Below are positions 55,942 to 64,000 of a stretch of DNA of 64,000 nucleotides, piece by piece; positions within the stretch are counted from its first letter, which is position 1; the number at the start of each line of letters is the position of its first letter. The notes beneath the pieces were generated by a model. The model was given only the letters and a program-made list of their open reading frames with translations. It did not search any database and was not told the DNA's origin. The position numbers and the translations under genes were made by a program. The stretch comes from Allomeiothermus silvanus DSM 9946 (GTDB lineage Bacteria > Deinococcota > Deinococci > Deinococcales > Thermaceae). Location: NCBI RefSeq assembly GCF_000092125.1, contig NC_014212.1:1632001-1696000 (forward strand), read 5' to 3'.

Positions 55942-56129
55942 GGTCAAACAAAAATCCCTCTCCTTTTCGAAGGAGGATCGCAACAAGCCGGAAGGGGGAG
56001 GGAGGCGCAACCGGATGCCTTTTCCCCTGGCAGCGCACCTGCTTTATCGTGATGCACCGAGGCGTTGCCGCCGACCCCCACTTAACCTCCCCCACAGAGT
56101 GAGGCGAGTTTTTCTTTTGGGTGTATTTC
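55942..56129. other. Spacer between IS remnants and icd
   Basis: No gene seen. Contains purine-rich stretches (GAAGGAGGATC; GGGGGAGGGAGG) and no clear terminator for icd. Confidence 0.35.
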
Positions 56130-57407
56130 TCAACCCATGTTCTCCACCAGGGCTTGCCCAAACTCGCTGCACTTAAGCAAAGTGGCAGGGCGGCCTTCCG
56201 CTACCATCAGCCGGTGGAAATCGTAGGTGACCCGCCCTTGAGCGATGGTTTTGGTCATGGCGGAGAGAATTAGATCGGCGGCCTCGGTCCAGCCCAGGTA
56301 GCGCAACATCATCTCACCGGAGAGGATCACCGAAGAGGGGTTCACCTGGTCTTTGCCGGCATACTTGGGCGCGGTACCGTGGGTGGCCTCGAAGACCGCG
56401 TGGCCGGTGTAGTAGTTTATGTTCGCACCGGGCGCGATACCGATGCCGCCGACCTGGGCGGCCAAGGCGTCAGAGAGGTAGTCGCCGTTGAGGTTGGGGG
56501 TCGCCACCACACTGTACTCGGCGGGGCGCAGCAGGATTTGCTGCAAGAAGTTATCCGCGATCATGTCCTTGATGACGATGTCCCCCCCGGTGCGGGGATT
56601 CTTGAGGATCTGCCAGGGGCTGCCGTCGAGGTCTTGGGCCCCGTACTTCTCCTTGGCGAGCCTGTAGCCCCAGTCGCGGAAGGCCCCTTCGGTGAACTTC
56701 ATGATGTTGCCCTTGTGCACTAACGTCACGCTGGGCAGGTTGTTTGCGATGGCGTAATTGATAGCGGCTTCCACCAGCCGATAGGTGCCTTCTTGCGAGA
56801 TTGGCTTGATCCCGACCCCAGCAGTTTCCGGGAAGCGGATCTTGCCATAGGCTTTGGGGAATTCGGCCTTTAAGAACTCCAGCAGCTTTTTTGCCTCGGA
56901 TGTTCCCGCAGCCCACTCGATCCCCGCATAGATGTCCTCGGTGTTCTCGCGGAAGATCACCATGTTGACCAGCTCGGGGTGGCGCACCGGGCTGGGCACC
57001 CCCTCGAACCACTGCACCGGACGTACGCAGGCGTAGAGATCGAGTTCTTGGCGCAACGCCACATTGATGCTGCGGATTCCTCCTCCGACCGGGGTAGTAA
57101 GCGGACCCTTGATGGCCACACGGTATTCGCGGATGAAGTCCAGGGTTTCCTCGGGAAGCCAGACCGCCTCTCCATACACCGCGTTGGCTTTCTCCCCGGC
57201 GTAGATCTCGGTCCAGGCAATTTTTTTCTTGCCCCCATAGGCTTTTTCCACTGCCGCGTCCAGCACTGGTTGGGAGGCTCGCCAGATGTCCGGGCCGGTT
57301 CCGTCGCCTTCGATAAAGCCGAGAATGGGTCGGTCGGGAACCTGGAGCTGGCCGTTTTGGATGGTGATCTTCTCGCCCTCGGGAACTTGGATGTGTTTGT
57401 AAGCCAC
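56130..57407 (-). CDS. icd: Isocitrate dehydrogenase (NADP-type)
   Basis: Oxidative decarboxylation of isocitrate to 2-oxoglutarate in the citrate cycle. 425 aa, similar to the E. coli enzyme in size and layout. Substrate site around [34 protein letters not shown]; phosphorylation-site-like Ser in GIRSINV; metal Asp in IADNFLQQ; coenzyme loop [19 protein letters not shown], where KY matches the NADP-preferring pattern. GTG start at 57407 with AAGGGGG upstream. A TATGAT box (57452-57457) with CTGTCA 17 bases before it is a plausible promoter. Confidence 0.96.
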   Translation of the reverse strand: MAYKHIQVPEGEKITIQNGQLQVPDRPILGFIEGDGTGPDIWRASQPVLDAAVEKAYGGKKKIAWTEIYAGEKANAVYGEAVWLPEETLDFIREYRVAIKGPLTTPVGGGIRSINVALRQELDLYACVRPVQWFEGVPSPVRHPELVNMVIFRENTEDIYAGIEWAAGTSEAKKLLEFLKAEFPKAYGKIRFPETAGVGIKPISQEGTYRLVEAAINYAIANNLPSVTLVHKGNIMKFTEGAFRDWGYRLAKEKYGAQDLDGSPWQILKNPRTGGDIVIKDMIADNFLQQILLRPAEYSVVATPNLNGDYLSDALAAQVGGIGIAPGANINYYTGHAVFEATHGTAPKYAGKDQVNPSSVILSGEMMLRYLGWTEAADLILSAMTKTIAQGRVTYDFHRLMVAEGRPATLLKCSEFGQALVENMG

Positions 57408-57451
57408 GACTTTCCCCCTTTTTGCATGCAGCGAATGCTGTCTGTCTTCAA

Positions 57452-57457
57452 ATCATA
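57452..57457 (-). promoter_or_regulatory. Putative -10 box of icd
   Basis: TATGAT on the minus strand, 44 bases before the start codon, with CTGTCA 17 bases upstream. Confidence 0.45.
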
Positions 57458-57516
57458 AAGCGTATCGAGCCGCTTGACAGCTTGGCCCGACGAGACCCCA
57501 TCCCGCCTTGCCGCAA

Positions 57517-58086
57517 TCAGGTGGCGGGCTTGGTGTCGAGCAGTTCGTAAAACCCTCGAGCGTTGTGCAGGTAATGGGCCAAGATGCCGGGGATCAGGCT
57601 CCCGGTGAGGGCGTAGCTGAGCCCGAACAGGAGCCCGGCGAAGAGGGTATAGAGGGGGTAAGCCCAGGCCTTGCGGTCAGGTATAGGGTGAAACGCGGCG
57701 AAGATCACGGCTTGGACCAAGATCCCGATAGGGCCTAAAAACCCGACCAAAAAGTTTTGTAGCGCGCCGCGAAAGAAAAACTCCTCACCCAGCCCTGAGG
57801 CCCCTGCCAGACCCAGCGCTTGGGGGTAGGTCAGCCCGCCTTGTTGCATGGCGAGCCCCAGTTGGCGGTGCAGGGCTTCGGCGTGACGGAAGGAGTGAGG
57901 GAAGAGGCGAGAGAAGACCTGCTCGAGGCCCCACAACCCCCCACAGAGCAGAAAAAACGCTAACGTATCCCGCAGGGCGTCGGGGGAACGCAAAACAGGA
58001 TAACCGGCCAGGCTCATCCACAGCAGGCCAAGGGCAAAAAGCCCGCCTTGGATGGCGAAGAGTACGCAGATCACGCGGGCGAACAC
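57517..58086 (-). CDS. CPBP-family intramembrane metalloprotease
   Basis: 189 aa with about five membrane helices. The three CPBP (Abi/CAAX-like) motifs are all present: EEFFFRG (about 101-107), AAFHP (about 130-134) and HYLHNA near the C-terminus. In this family the Glu and His residues bind the metal in the membrane. Substrates are unknown. Standing alone between icd and the Lrp-type domain gene. Confidence 0.9.
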   Translation of the reverse strand: MFARVICVLFAIQGGLFALGLLWMSLAGYPVLRSPDALRDTLAFFLLCGGLWGLEQVFSRLFPHSFRHAEALHRQLGLAMQQGGLTYPQALGLAGASGLGEEFFFRGALQNFLVGFLGPIGILVQAVIFAAFHPIPDRKAWAYPLYTLFAGLLFGLSYALTGSLIPGILAHYLHNARGFYELLDTKPAT

Positions 58087-58297
58087 AGGGATTTATTATT
58101 CCGCATTGGGAAACCGGGCTTGGGAGTTGAAAGACATTTGCACCTTTCGACGGGGAGTTGTGCTTGGGTCTGGCCCCCGCTCGGATCAGAGGATCTTGGC
58201 TTGCATAGTCCGCGCTCGAGCCTCGGCTGCGTTGCTCCCCATCTTGCCTCTAGCTGCTACTGGCTTTGTTGCATCGCGGTTTGTACGACCATTCATC
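58087..58297. other. Spacer
   Basis: No gene or RNA recognised. TAATAA (minus strand, near 58096-58101) could be the -10 box of the CPBP gene. Confidence 0.35.
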
Positions 58298-58585
58298 CTA
58301 CTCGATGGCCTCTGAACCTAACCCGAAGCCTTGCTCGAGCAGTTTTTTGGGGTAGGCGCGGAAGGCCAAAAAGGTCTGGGTGCGCTCCACCCCGGGCATC
58401 TTGCGTAGACCCATCGTAACCACGTCGTCGAGCTGCTCGAAATCTGTAAGGCGTAGTAGGGCGATCAGGTCCCACTCCCCGGTTACGGAGTAGACCTCGG
58501 CCACACCGGGCAATTCGGCGATGGCTTCCCCGGTCTCGGGGATTAGCTCTCGGCGAGCTTGGATCATCACAAAGGCGGTGATCAT
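58298..58585 (-). CDS. Stand-alone Lrp/AsnC ligand-binding (RAM) domain
   Basis: 95 aa from ATG at 58585 (MITAFVMIQARRE), with GGGGGC just upstream; the longer frame to 58642 overlaps the phosphoesterase. Alternating strands and helices of a ferredoxin-like RAM domain: LPGVAEVYSVTGEWDLIALLRLTDFEQLDDVV, GVERTQTFLAFRAY. There is no DNA-binding domain. Such single-domain proteins bind amino acids or influence Lrp proteins. Target unknown. Confidence 0.9.
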   Translation of the reverse strand: MITAFVMIQARRELIPETGEAIAELPGVAEVYSVTGEWDLIALLRLTDFEQLDDVVTMGLRKMPGVERTQTFLAFRAYPKKLLEQGFGLGSEAIE

Positions 58586-58638
58586 GCCCCCATGATAAGG
58601 CGAAGTGCAATCTATATCCGGTGCGCTACGCTCTCGTT

Positions 58639-59358
58639 TCACTCCTCTGGGCTATCGTTGCGCAGCGAAGTATCAAAGATAAGCTTGGGTTTGAACTGTA
58701 GATAATCTGCCGCGACAAAGTGGAGCGGGATGCCCTTCCAGTCTTGGGGCAGCCGCCGCCCGTCGGCACCGTGGAGGTGCCCGTAGAGTACTGCGTCAGG
58801 GCGGTATTGCTCGATCAGGTCGGTGAAGGCGCTTTTCTCCCCGCCGGGGCCGAAGGGGGGATAGTGCAGGGCCAGCACCAAATACCGGTAGGGTTTGCCC
58901 TTTAGGCTCTCGAGCGAGAGGCGCAGCCGCTCTACCTCCCGCCGGTAGATCTTTGCGTCCTCAGGGGTGAGTTCGCGGCTACCGGGAACATCCCAACCCC
59001 GGGTCCCGGCGATGGCTACATCCCCGATCACCAACGAGTCGTTTTGCAGGGCGTACATACTGTTGGGAAGAGCCGAGCGTACCCGTCCGATAGAGCCCCA
59101 CCAATAGTCGTGGTTGCCGCGCAGGAGGACTTTTGTTCCGGGCAACTTGGCGATGTCTTGGAGATCTAATAGGGCGTCCTCGAGCCGCATCGCCCAGGAG
59201 ATGTCCCCGGCGATGATTACCAGATCCTCTGGCCCTACCATCTCGCGCCAGCCGCTAAAAAATGCCTCGGGGTGGCCCTCCCAGTTGCCCCCGAAGATAT
59301 CCATGGGTTTGGGGAAGGCCCGGGAGAGGTGAGGGTCGGCGATGGCAAAAACGCGCAC
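58639..59358 (-). CDS. Metallophosphoesterase
   Basis: 239 aa. Begins MRVFAIADPHLSRAFPKPMDIFGGNWEGHPEAF, a pattern of a conserved bacterial phosphoesterase group; then IAGDISWAMRLEDAL, LLRGNHDYWWGS and VLALHYPPF, ending YGHLHGAD. All two-metal ligands (D-x-H, GD, GNHD, H, GHxH) are present. No signal peptide. Followed by the RAM-domain gene after 53 bases on the same strand. Substrate unknown. Confidence 0.9.
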   Translation of the reverse strand: MRVFAIADPHLSRAFPKPMDIFGGNWEGHPEAFFSGWREMVGPEDLVIIAGDISWAMRLEDALLDLQDIAKLPGTKVLLRGNHDYWWGSIGRVRSALPNSMYALQNDSLVIGDVAIAGTRGWDVPGSRELTPEDAKIYRREVERLRLSLESLKGKPYRYLVLALHYPPFGPGGEKSAFTDLIEQYRPDAVLYGHLHGADGRRLPQDWKGIPLHFVAADYLQFKPKLIFDTSLRNDSPEE

Positions 59359-59537
59359 GGAACTAGTCTAGCCGAGAGCGGAAACTGACAGTCGCAGTCG
59401 CTGCCGGTTTCAGAATGGACAGCAAGTATCCGAATCGTGACGGTAGGTTCTTATGGTAATCCTGATAAATGGGCGATACAGCCCTGCTAGGGTAGATGTG
59501 GGATCGTGCGGCCTGCAAGATCTATCCTTGGGAAAAG
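59359..59537. other. Spacer
   Basis: No gene seen between the phosphoesterase start and the stop of the large lipoprotein. Confidence 0.35.
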
Positions 59538-62500
59538 TCAGGGCACCGGGTCTATCACCCGCAGCTTGCCCCCGTCGTAAGGAACCCACAGCCGGTCCAG
59601 CACAGCTATACCCAGCAGGGGAGTCTCGCTGAGGGGCTTCTCTTTTTTAAGCACAGTTCCATCGCTTTGGAGAGCCACCAGAGTTCCGTCGGTGTGGGCT
59701 AGATAGAGCTTGATGCCACTTGGGCCGGGGGTGAAGGCCAGCCCGGGAGTAGCCTTGTAGGGTTGCGAAGTGCTGCCGTTGGCGATGGCTCGAGTTAGAC
59801 AGCCGCCCCCGTCGCTTACCCAAAGATCGGCAAGCAGCACCATCCCGCTAGGCGCACCGCATAGGGTCTGCCGAACCACCGACTCGAAGGGGGCCGGGTT
59901 AGCTCCCTTGTCGAGCCGCACCCCCCACAAAAACAGGTTTACCCCCTCGCCGGAGTCCTTGAGCAAATAGAGGGTGATGCCCTTGACCCCGGGTGGGGTG
60001 GTGAAGGTCACGCTGACCCGCTTCCAGGCTTTCTCTTCGGGGTCTATGTAAGGAGTGGGGGGCACGATCTCGTTACCGTCAAGGTCGTAGACGGCGTAAG
60101 AAGCTACCTTGCCAAGGTCATTGCGAGCGTAGAAGCTGAAGGTGTAAGCGGTTTCGGGGGCTACCGCCACGCTCTGCCGCAGGTAGTGGGTATCGGTCTT
60201 CACCGTCACCTGTTCGGCGGTGGTTTTCCCGTCGGGGGCTTTAGCCGCATTGGCTTTCACGACGGTTCCCTCGTCGTGCTCCCAGGCTGGGCTTTCCAAC
60301 GCGTCAGGGTCACGCACGGGGTTCAGATCGGGCAGGTGGCGCTCGAGCTTAGCGTCACTCAGCACCCACAGCCGGTTAAAGGCTGCCTCGAGACCCCGCA
60401 CTTGGACTGTCAGCGGCTGGTACTGCAGGAGGGAGAAATCCGTGACGGAAAGCCGCAGGATACGGGTATCGGTAGCCGCGTAGAGGGTAGCCCCCTGCGG
60501 AGCCAGGGCCCGGATGGGCTCGCCCACGTCCACGGTCTGTTCAGTGCCGATCAGCCGGATTGATGAACCATAAGCGGCGTATACCTTGCCCCCTCCACGC
60601 AAGCAGCAGAAGTCGCCGCTATCGGGTGTCCACATGTGCTTAGCCGCACTCAGGTCGGGGAGCAACTCATACACGCTCGAGCTGGTGGCGACGTAGAACC
60701 GCCCGCTCTCGACCACCAGCGCCCGTACCGCCTCCCGGTCGAAAGTGTAGCTGGTCTTGCTAAGGTCGGTGGGGTTGATGCGGAAGACCTGTCCGCTTCC
60801 CCCTACAGTATTCCCACCGATGTAGACGAAACCGCCCAGGGTCAGCGGGCCCGCGCTAAAGTTGACCCCCAGGTTAAGGGTGTTTCGCACGCCGAAGGGC
60901 AGCTCGAGACGCCGGGTGGCTTGGGCCTCGCCGGTGAGGCCGCCTGCGGTGGTGGCGACCGCCTTAAAAGTATGGCTTCCGTTGCTGAGTAGATCGGGGA
61001 CCCAATTCCACTCGTAGGGAGCGGTGGTATCGGTGGATTTAAGCGTATCGTCTAAGTAAAAGTCCACTTTGGCGATGCTTCCTCCGCCCTGCACCTGGGC
61101 CGATACCGGGACCGGGGACTTGACTAAGGGATCGGGGGGCAGGGTGAGGGTCACGGTGGGCTTGGCCAACACGTTCACATAGAGGCTTTTATAGAAGTGC
61201 TTAAGCTCCCACTGGTCCTTGGCCTCGAGCGTGACTATATAGAGCCCGCTGGCCTGGGCCGGAACCCCCACGCTGAGTTGCAACGGTACCTCGCCCGCCG
61301 GGACGACGTCGGCCTGGGTGGGGTTCAGGCTGACGCTGATCCCCGGGGTGGAGGTGACCCTCAGGAAGGTCGGCCCCTCGTAGCCGTTCACCGAGCGCAG
61401 GGTACCTGAGAGGGATAGGCTTTGACCGGGCTCGAGGCTTACGCTGGGCGGAAGGCCCAAAAATTCCAGTTCTCCGGCCCCGTTCCAAGGTACATTAAGG
61501 GTGACCTGCTGAGCGGGTCCGTCTACCAGCTTGCCGGCTTTGACTAATCGGATGCGCAGGATGTGCGGGCCGTTGTACTGCTCGGGGTTGAGGGTTACCT
61601 GGGCCGAGTAGAGGGTCTTGTTGGGCTCCACCGACCAGGAGGTGAGAATGCCCTTGTCCTCGAAAAGGGCATGCATCAGGCTGTACTGGGCCGGGTTATC
61701 CACCTTGACGCTGATCTCGAAGCGGGGCTGGGTCACAGTAGGCCCCGGGGCCAGCAGGGTGATCCCCGGCTCGACCGGGCCGGTCCCGGCTACGTATTTG
61801 AGTGTGACAGTGACAGTGTCTCCGGGGTTTAGGCTGCCCTCCCAGGGCAGCGGCTCGGTGAAGCCCGGTACCTTTGCGGGAATGGCGGTATAGGTTCCGG
61901 CCTCGAGCCCTTCCAGGGTTTTACTACCGGTAATGGTTCCCTCGAAGACCTTGGCCCCGTCACGTTTGCGAATCACGCTGACGGGTGCGCTATTAATACC
62001 CTCGAGCTGTAGCGTGAGCCGGGCTGGGGGGGGTGGGGAGCCGACCCTGAGGGTGATAGGGTGCTCAAGCCGCAACTCCCCGAGCTGGGCCACCACCGTA
62101 AAGGGGTAATCGCCTACCGCGCTTTTAGCCGGTAGGATGAGGTCGGCACCGCCCGGTACAGTAGCCGGTACCGCTTCAGGGCCCCCAGGATCGAGCCGGA
62201 GTTGGGCCGGACAGCCAAAAGCCACCACACTTTCCACCCGAGCTGTTACCACTGCGGATTTGCCGACGACGGCTTGAACAGTATCGGGCACGTTGAGAGT
62301 AGGCTTGGCGGGTTCAAATTTGAATGTATAAGAGCGCCGCAAAATAATGTCGCTGTTGCCTACTTGGCTTTGGACCTCGAGGTCTAGCCGGTTTGCGCCA
62401 TAACACACTTTTCCAGACAGCGGAATTACTACGCTGAGCGAACCCTGGGGGGTTTGCAGGGCCTCCTGGGGGCCGCCGTTGAAAGCAAAACGAACCTCAC

Positions 62501-62645
62501 CCAGGCTTTGCACGCCTTGGGCTTGGGCCATCACGGTGTTGTTGGTGGGATTTACCTGAAGATCGCTCAGGCCGGGGTTGGACGCGGGGGGCGTACACCC
62601 TACCAGTAAGAGCAGCACGAATCCGAAGGCTCGAGGTATGGACAT
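59538..62645 (-). CDS. Large multi-domain lipoprotein
   Basis: 1035 aa. Signal ends LLLLVGC (Cys about 17). In order: beta-sandwich repeats (about 20-215), a PEGA-like unit (VSVIRKRDGAKVFEGTITGSKTLEGLEAGTYTAIPAKV, about 220-265), Ig-like repeats (about 290-490), a bacterial Ig repeat (VDFYLDDTLKSTDTTAPYEWNW, about 520-580), propeller-like repeats (about 600-790: FVYIGGNTVGGSGQVFRI, RFYVATSSSVYEL, ATLYAATDTRILRL), then a jelly-roll like a carbohydrate-binding module (AYTFSFYARNDLGKVASYAVYDLDG, about 810-930), and more propeller strands to the end. Surface-exposed ligand binder by layout; no enzyme motif found. Confidence 0.8.
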   Translation of the reverse strand: MSIPRAFGFVLLLLVGCTPPASNPGLSDLQVNPTNNTVMAQAQGVQSLGEVRFAFNGGPQEALQTPQGSLSVVIPLSGKVCYGANRLDLEVQSQVGNSDIILRRSYTFKFEPAKPTLNVPDTVQAVVGKSAVVTARVESVVAFGCPAQLRLDPGGPEAVPATVPGGADLILPAKSAVGDYPFTVVAQLGELRLEHPITLRVGSPPPPARLTLQLEGINSAPVSVIRKRDGAKVFEGTITGSKTLEGLEAGTYTAIPAKVPGFTEPLPWEGSLNPGDTVTVTLKYVAGTGPVEPGITLLAPGPTVTQPRFEISVKVDNPAQYSLMHALFEDKGILTSWSVEPNKTLYSAQVTLNPEQYNGPHILRIRLVKAGKLVDGPAQQVTLNVPWNGAGELEFLGLPPSVSLEPGQSLSLSGTLRSVNGYEGPTFLRVTSTPGISVSLNPTQADVVPAGEVPLQLSVGVPAQASGLYIVTLEAKDQWELKHFYKSLYVNVLAKPTVTLTLPPDPLVKSPVPVSAQVQGGGSIAKVDFYLDDTLKSTDTTAPYEWNWVPDLLSNGSHTFKAVATTAGGLTGEAQATRRLELPFGVRNTLNLGVNFSAGPLTLGGFVYIGGNTVGGSGQVFRINPTDLSKTSYTFDREAVRALVVESGRFYVATSSSVYELLPDLSAAKHMWTPDSGDFCCLRGGGKVYAAYGSSIRLIGTEQTVDVGEPIRALAPQGATLYAATDTRILRLSVTDFSLLQYQPLTVQVRGLEAAFNRLWVLSDAKLERHLPDLNPVRDPDALESPAWEHDEGTVVKANAAKAPDGKTTAEQVTVKTDTHYLRQSVAVAPETAYTFSFYARNDLGKVASYAVYDLDGNEIVPPTPYIDPEEKAWKRVSVTFTTPPGVKGITLYLLKDSGEGVNLFLWGVRLDKGANPAPFESVVRQTLCGAPSGMVLLADLWVSDGGGCLTRAIANGSTSQPYKATPGLAFTPGPSGIKLYLAHTDGTLVALQSDGTVLKKEKPLSETPLLGIAVLDRLWVPYDGGKLRVIDPVP

Positions 62646-62672
62646 AGCTGTTTCAGAGAGCCCCTAGGGGGT

Positions 62673-62698
62673 GCCCCCCGGCTCACGGGCCGGGGGGC
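62673..62698. terminator. Strong GC hairpin between two surface-protein genes
   Basis: 10-bp stem GCCCCCCGGC (62673-62682) / GCCGGGGGGC (62689-62698), 6-base loop, 18 bases after the upstream stop and 28 bases before the lipoprotein ATG. No T-run on the minus side, so it could slow or process the mRNA more than end it. Confidence 0.5.
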
Positions 62699-62715
62699 CA
62701 AGAGGGCTTTAGGGC

Positions 62716-64000
62716 CTAGGGTTGAACCACAGTGTCTTCTTTGGTTTGCAAGGGCAGGGTGGGGCTTTGGTCCTCGGGGTTGGTGTAGGTAACCGTGGAG
62801 GTTGCGCTGGCATTGCCTGCTCCGGTAGCGCTGGTCTTCACGATGTAGACGAGCTGAGCACCCGACGCTACGTTAAGCGCTCCGAAGGTTACGCTGCTCG
62901 CGCTCGCCGTTGCGGCTACGCCCAAGGGCGCGAAGGTGTTGCCGCCGTCGGTAGAGATCCACACCGTGTGATCAAGAATGTTGCTCGAGAAGCTCGCGGT
63001 GCCGCTGAGGTCGGTCTTGAAGCTGACGCCGGTGGCGGTTTTGCTGCCGACGTTGCTCACGCTCCAGCGGTAGTAGAAGGTGTCGCCGTTCTTCACGTTG
63101 AAGGCTAGGGCGGTCTTGTCGTTGGCGTTGGCGTTGGTGAACTCGCTGTAGCTATCGAGGTGGATCCAAGGCTGAGTGGGCGCGACGACCCTGATGGTAT
63201 AGCAGGACCGCAAGCCGTAGCGGAGGTCCGGCATCAGGTCGCTTTGCAAGGGAGCCGGGCCCCAAGGGCGCAGTTCGATCTGGCGCCAGTCCACGCCGCC
63301 GGGGTAGAAGCCGTCCAGGAACGGCTGGTTCAGGTTATCTGCGTCGAGGAAGCCGCAGTTGCTCCACAGACCGGGCAGGTTGGTGCGCAGGGAGATGCGC
63401 GCAGTGCCCGTATCGCCGCCACCCAGCAAGGGAATGACCTTCCAGATGATGCCCTTGTCGGGCATCCAGCTCGAGGCGTAATCGGCGCTCGCGGTCACGC
63501 CCTCGTCATCGCTGACCCTGAGCGGGCCGGAGCTGATGAAGTCGAGCCCGTTGTCCATCACGTCGGTGAGCGAGACGTTACGCCCGTAGGGGTTATCCCG
63601 GGTGGTTCCGTCGAACTCGTTGGGGTAGGCGGTCTTGAGGAAGGCATAGCGACCCGTACCGGTATCCAGCGGGATGTTGCGGATGGTGATGTCGTAGACC
63701 GGGTTGTGCCCGACATCCAGCCCGTCTACGCTCTTGTCTACCAGATCCTTGGTGATGGCGAAGCGAGGCCGCACCGCCCAGATCACCACGTCCTTCTCGT
63801 TGACCGCGCCGTTGAAGTCCACCTTCACCTGGAAGCCGCCCTTGCCCAGCGGGGCACCGGTGTACCAGGTGCTGGTCACGTCCTGCTGGAAGTAACCGTC
63901 AATGGTCTTGTAGGGGTCGTTGTAGCGGGTTCCGCTGGGGTCGTCGTAGCCACTGTCTACAGTGTCGCCGCACTGCGAGCGGCCCACGTTCACCAGAGGC
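62716..64000 (-). CDS. Surface protein with DUF11-like repeat, C-terminal part (runs off right edge)
   Basis: The frame is open to the window edge, so the GTG at 63993 is not taken as the start. At least 427 residues. The last about 120 (NGDTFYYRWSVSNVGSKTATGVSFKTDLSGTASF ... VASGAQLVYIVKTSATGAG) fit a DUF11-type repeat, common in large bacterial cell-surface proteins. The earlier part has similar clauses (PVYDITIRNIPLDTGTGRYAFL, LTDVMDNGLDFISSGPLRVSDDEG). Two Cys (NCGF, RSCYTIRV) may pair. Likely secreted and part of the cell envelope; the N-terminus is not visible. Confidence 0.75.
   Translation of the reverse strand, partial: PLVNVGRSQCGDTVDSGYDDPSGTRYNDPYKTIDGYFQQDVTSTWYTGAPLGKGGFQVKVDFNGAVNEKDVVIWAVRPRFAITKDLVDKSVDGLDVGHNPVYDITIRNIPLDTGTGRYAFLKTAYPNEFDGTTRDNPYGRNVSLTDVMDNGLDFISSGPLRVSDDEGVTASADYASSWMPDKGIIWKVIPLLGGGDTGTARISLRTNLPGLWSNCGFLDADNLNQPFLDGFYPGGVDWRQIELRPWGPAPLQSDLMPDLRYGLRSCYTIRVVAPTQPWIHLDSYSEFTNANANDKTALAFNVKNGDTFYYRWSVSNVGSKTATGVSFKTDLSGTASFSSNILDHTVWISTDGGNTFAPLGVAATASASSVTFGALNVASGAQLVYIVKTSATGAGNASATSTVTYTNPEDQSPTLPLQTKEDTVVQP

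Noticed and set aside
58048-58419. Plus-strand frame of 123 codons across the spacer at 58.1 kb
   Set aside because: Runs through the starts of the CPBP and RAM-domain genes on the other strand and has no protein features.

Overview
The window reads as chromosome from a Thermus/Meiothermus-type bacterium (family Thermaceae; a Meiothermus such as M. silvanus is my best guess, from recognised protein style and not from a database match). Pointers are: high GC, many GTG starts, promoters whose -10 box ends only 6-7 nt before the start codon (leaderless mRNAs), a 998-aa SecA without a C-terminal zinc motif, a short FtsZ, and a very frequent CTCGAG word that is absent from the insertion sequences. 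I see no rRNA, tRNA or CRISPR array.

Layout. 1-3010: the 5' end of a membrane-anchored protein runs off the left edge, then the C-terminal stump of an EAL (c-di-GMP phosphodiesterase) gene cut by an ISAs1-type element (842-1985), followed directly by a decayed IS4/IS701-like element (1995-3009). 3017-8303: histidine utilisation, with hutC-hutU-hutI on the minus strand divergent from hutH across a perfect HutC-type palindrome. 8300-11260: DUF58 and MoxR ATPase pair and a frameshifted membrane-protein gene. 11376-15458: tsaD and secA. Two inverted copies of a 127-bp two-hairpin element (10077-10203, 15576-15702) bracket this block. 15746-23753: housekeeping genes (two-metal phosphoesterase, yebC, a class-A-like serine hydrolase, mtnA, comF-type, DUF4258 gene with a repeat-rich leader, ribF, Nudix, amidohydrolase). 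23807-35835: ppc, a NYN-domain gene, a minimal Ser/Thr kinase, patatin, lepB, hslVU, a TPR protein, and a nurA-herA nuclease/translocase pair. 36004-38573: an operon of a beta-barrel-like outer-membrane protein and two lipoproteins, closed by an intrinsic terminator.

38905-54118: ruvC, then the division and cell wall (dcw) cluster, all minus strand: mraZ-rsmH-ftsL-ftsI-murF-lipoprotein-mraY-murD-ftsW-murG-murC-murB-ftsQ-ftsA-ftsZ. Most junctions are 4-base ATGA-type overlaps; ftsW has no ATG in place and seems to start at ATA. murE is not in the cluster. A row of eight MraZ boxes spaced by whole helical turns lies upstream of mraZ. 54503-55941 is a scrap heap of three broken insertion sequences; its last 51 bases are identical to the end of the element at 3 kb. 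56130-59358: icd, a CPBP-family membrane protease, a stand-alone Lrp-type ligand domain and a phosphoesterase. 59538-64000: a 1035-aa lipoprotein with Ig-like, propeller-like and jelly-roll-like parts, and the C-terminal part of a surface protein that runs off the right edge.

Candidates for something new: the 127-bp paired-hairpin element with a compensated base pair, the eight-box MraZ operator, the ATA start of ftsW, and the 27-bp tandem hairpin leader at 20.3 kb.
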